23,435 bases of DNA from Candidatus Accumulibacter vicinus (GTDB lineage: Bacteria; Pseudomonadota; Gammaproteobacteria; Burkholderiales; Rhodocyclaceae). The notes beneath the pieces are model-generated. The model ran no database searches, was not told where the DNA came from, and worked only from the letters and a program-made list of their open reading frames with translations. Where the stretch lies: positions 1-23,435 of the forward strand of contig DIME01000059.1 of NCBI GenBank assembly GCA_002425405.1, written 5' to 3'. The translations under genes and the position numbers were made by a program. Positions 22,951-23,435 of the stretch are shown here, in pieces (the first letter of the stretch is position 1; every line of letters begins with the position of its first letter).

Positions 22951-23435
22951 TCAGGGGAGCGAACGGCGAATCAGGTGGTCGAAGGCGCTGAGCGCGGCTT
23001 TCGAGCCTTCACCCATGGCGATGACGATCTGCTTGTAAGGAACCGTGGTGACGTCACCGGCGGCGAAGACGCCCGGCAGCGAGGTTTCGCAGCGCGCATC
23101 GATCTCGATCTCGCCGTGCCGAGAAAGGGCGATGGTGCCCCTGAGCCACTCGCTGTTGGGGAGCAGGCCGATCTGCACAAACACCCCTTCGAGGTCGATG
23201 CGCTGCGACTCACCGCTGGCACGATCGGTGTACAAGAGGCCGTTGACCTTCTGGCCATCGCCGGTGACTTCGGTGCTCAAGGCCTGGGTGATCACCTTCA
23301 CGTTGGGCAGACTGAAGAGCTTTTTCTGCAATATGGCGTCGGCACGCAAAATGGCTTCGAATTCGAGGAGGGTGACCTGGCCGACGACACCGGCGAGGTC
23401 GATCGCCGCTTCAACGCCGGAGTTGCCGCCACCGA
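22951..23435 (-). CDS. ahpF: Alkyl hydroperoxide reductase subunit F (3' part)
   Basis: The frame is open to the right edge of the window, so the N-terminal part lies outside it. GGGNSGVEAAIDLAG is the second nucleotide (NADPH) Rossmann motif. VFVQIGLLPNSEWL and CETSLPGVFAAGDVTTVPYKQIVIAMGEG are the FAD-domain end blocks. The phrase IGLLPN-(T/S)-EWL is more typical of AhpF than of thioredoxin reductase. AhpF passes electrons from NADH through FAD and disulfides to AhpC, which reduces peroxides. The CxxC redox pair and the N-terminal glutaredoxin-like domains are not in the window. The stop is followed by a hairpin. ahpC, normally upstream, would be off the right edge. Confidence 0.93.
   Translation of the reverse strand, partial: GGGNSGVEAAIDLAGVVGQVTLLEFEAILRADAILQKKLFSLPNVKVITQALSTEVTGDGQKVNGLLYTDRASGESQRIDLEGVFVQIGLLPNSEWLRGTIALSRHGEIEIDARCETSLPGVFAAGDVTTVPYKQIVIAMGEGSKAALSAFDHLIRRSLP

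Noticed and set aside
1..23435. CRISPR arrays, insertion sequences, tRNA or rRNA genes, prophage
   Set aside because: I saw no regularly spaced repeats, transposase-like frames, terminal inverted repeats with target duplications, tRNA clover-leaf or rRNA segments.

Overview
The window looks like chromosomal DNA of a high-GC betaproteobacterium. NhaR, HPF, HtpX, the TPR response regulator and the paired TIGR04283/TIGR04282-type enzymes would suit the Rhodocyclales (an Accumulibacter- or Dechloromonas-like organism), but that placement is inference from gene content and composition. I see no rRNA, tRNA, CRISPR array, insertion sequence or prophage.

Layout. (1) 1-1688 (+): the end of a GT2 glycosyltransferase, a DUF2064/TIGR04282-type transferase and an exported DUF3047 protein, all overlapping as one operon. 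It faces a Tim44-domain membrane protein (2693-1818, -) across a long hairpin at 1762-1799. (2) An NhaR-type LysR regulator (-) is divergent from a likely four-gene stress operon (+): hibernation factor, HtpX protease, a shortened beta-carbonic anhydrase, and a TerC-family membrane protein. A large inverted repeat lies between the divergent starts. (3) 6924-19659: a surface-polysaccharide locus of the ABC-transporter (Wzm/Wzt) type. A leftward arm carries GT2, an SDR and a WbpM/CapD-type nucleotide-sugar 4,6-dehydratase. A rightward arm carries rmlA, rmlC, wzm, wzt, an FkbM methyltransferase, a GT4 enzyme and a GT8-like enzyme. Another GT2 gene closes the locus on the minus strand. rmlB and rmlD are not here. 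(4) 19902-21131 (+): a shortened trans-aconitate methyltransferase and a TSUP permease. The permease overlaps tail to tail with a REC-TPR response regulator (-), followed by the 3' part of ahpF (-).

How it works together. RmlA and RmlC imply dTDP-rhamnose, and the WbpM-like enzyme implies a 4,6-dideoxy amino sugar. The glycosyltransferases would build a lipid-linked glycan. Wzm/Wzt would export it, with the Wzt C-terminal domain likely reading a terminal mark. The FkbM methyltransferase, translationally coupled to wzt and ending in a coiled coil, is a reasonable candidate for making that mark.

Most unusual points. Two enzymes outside the glycan locus, the carbonic anhydrase and the trans-aconitate methyltransferase, appear to have lost the middle to C-terminal part of the fold while keeping an open frame and the true family C-terminus. 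The NhaR-HPF divergent region contains a strong candidate operator. The Wzt-FkbM pair suggests an undescribed chain-capping variant.
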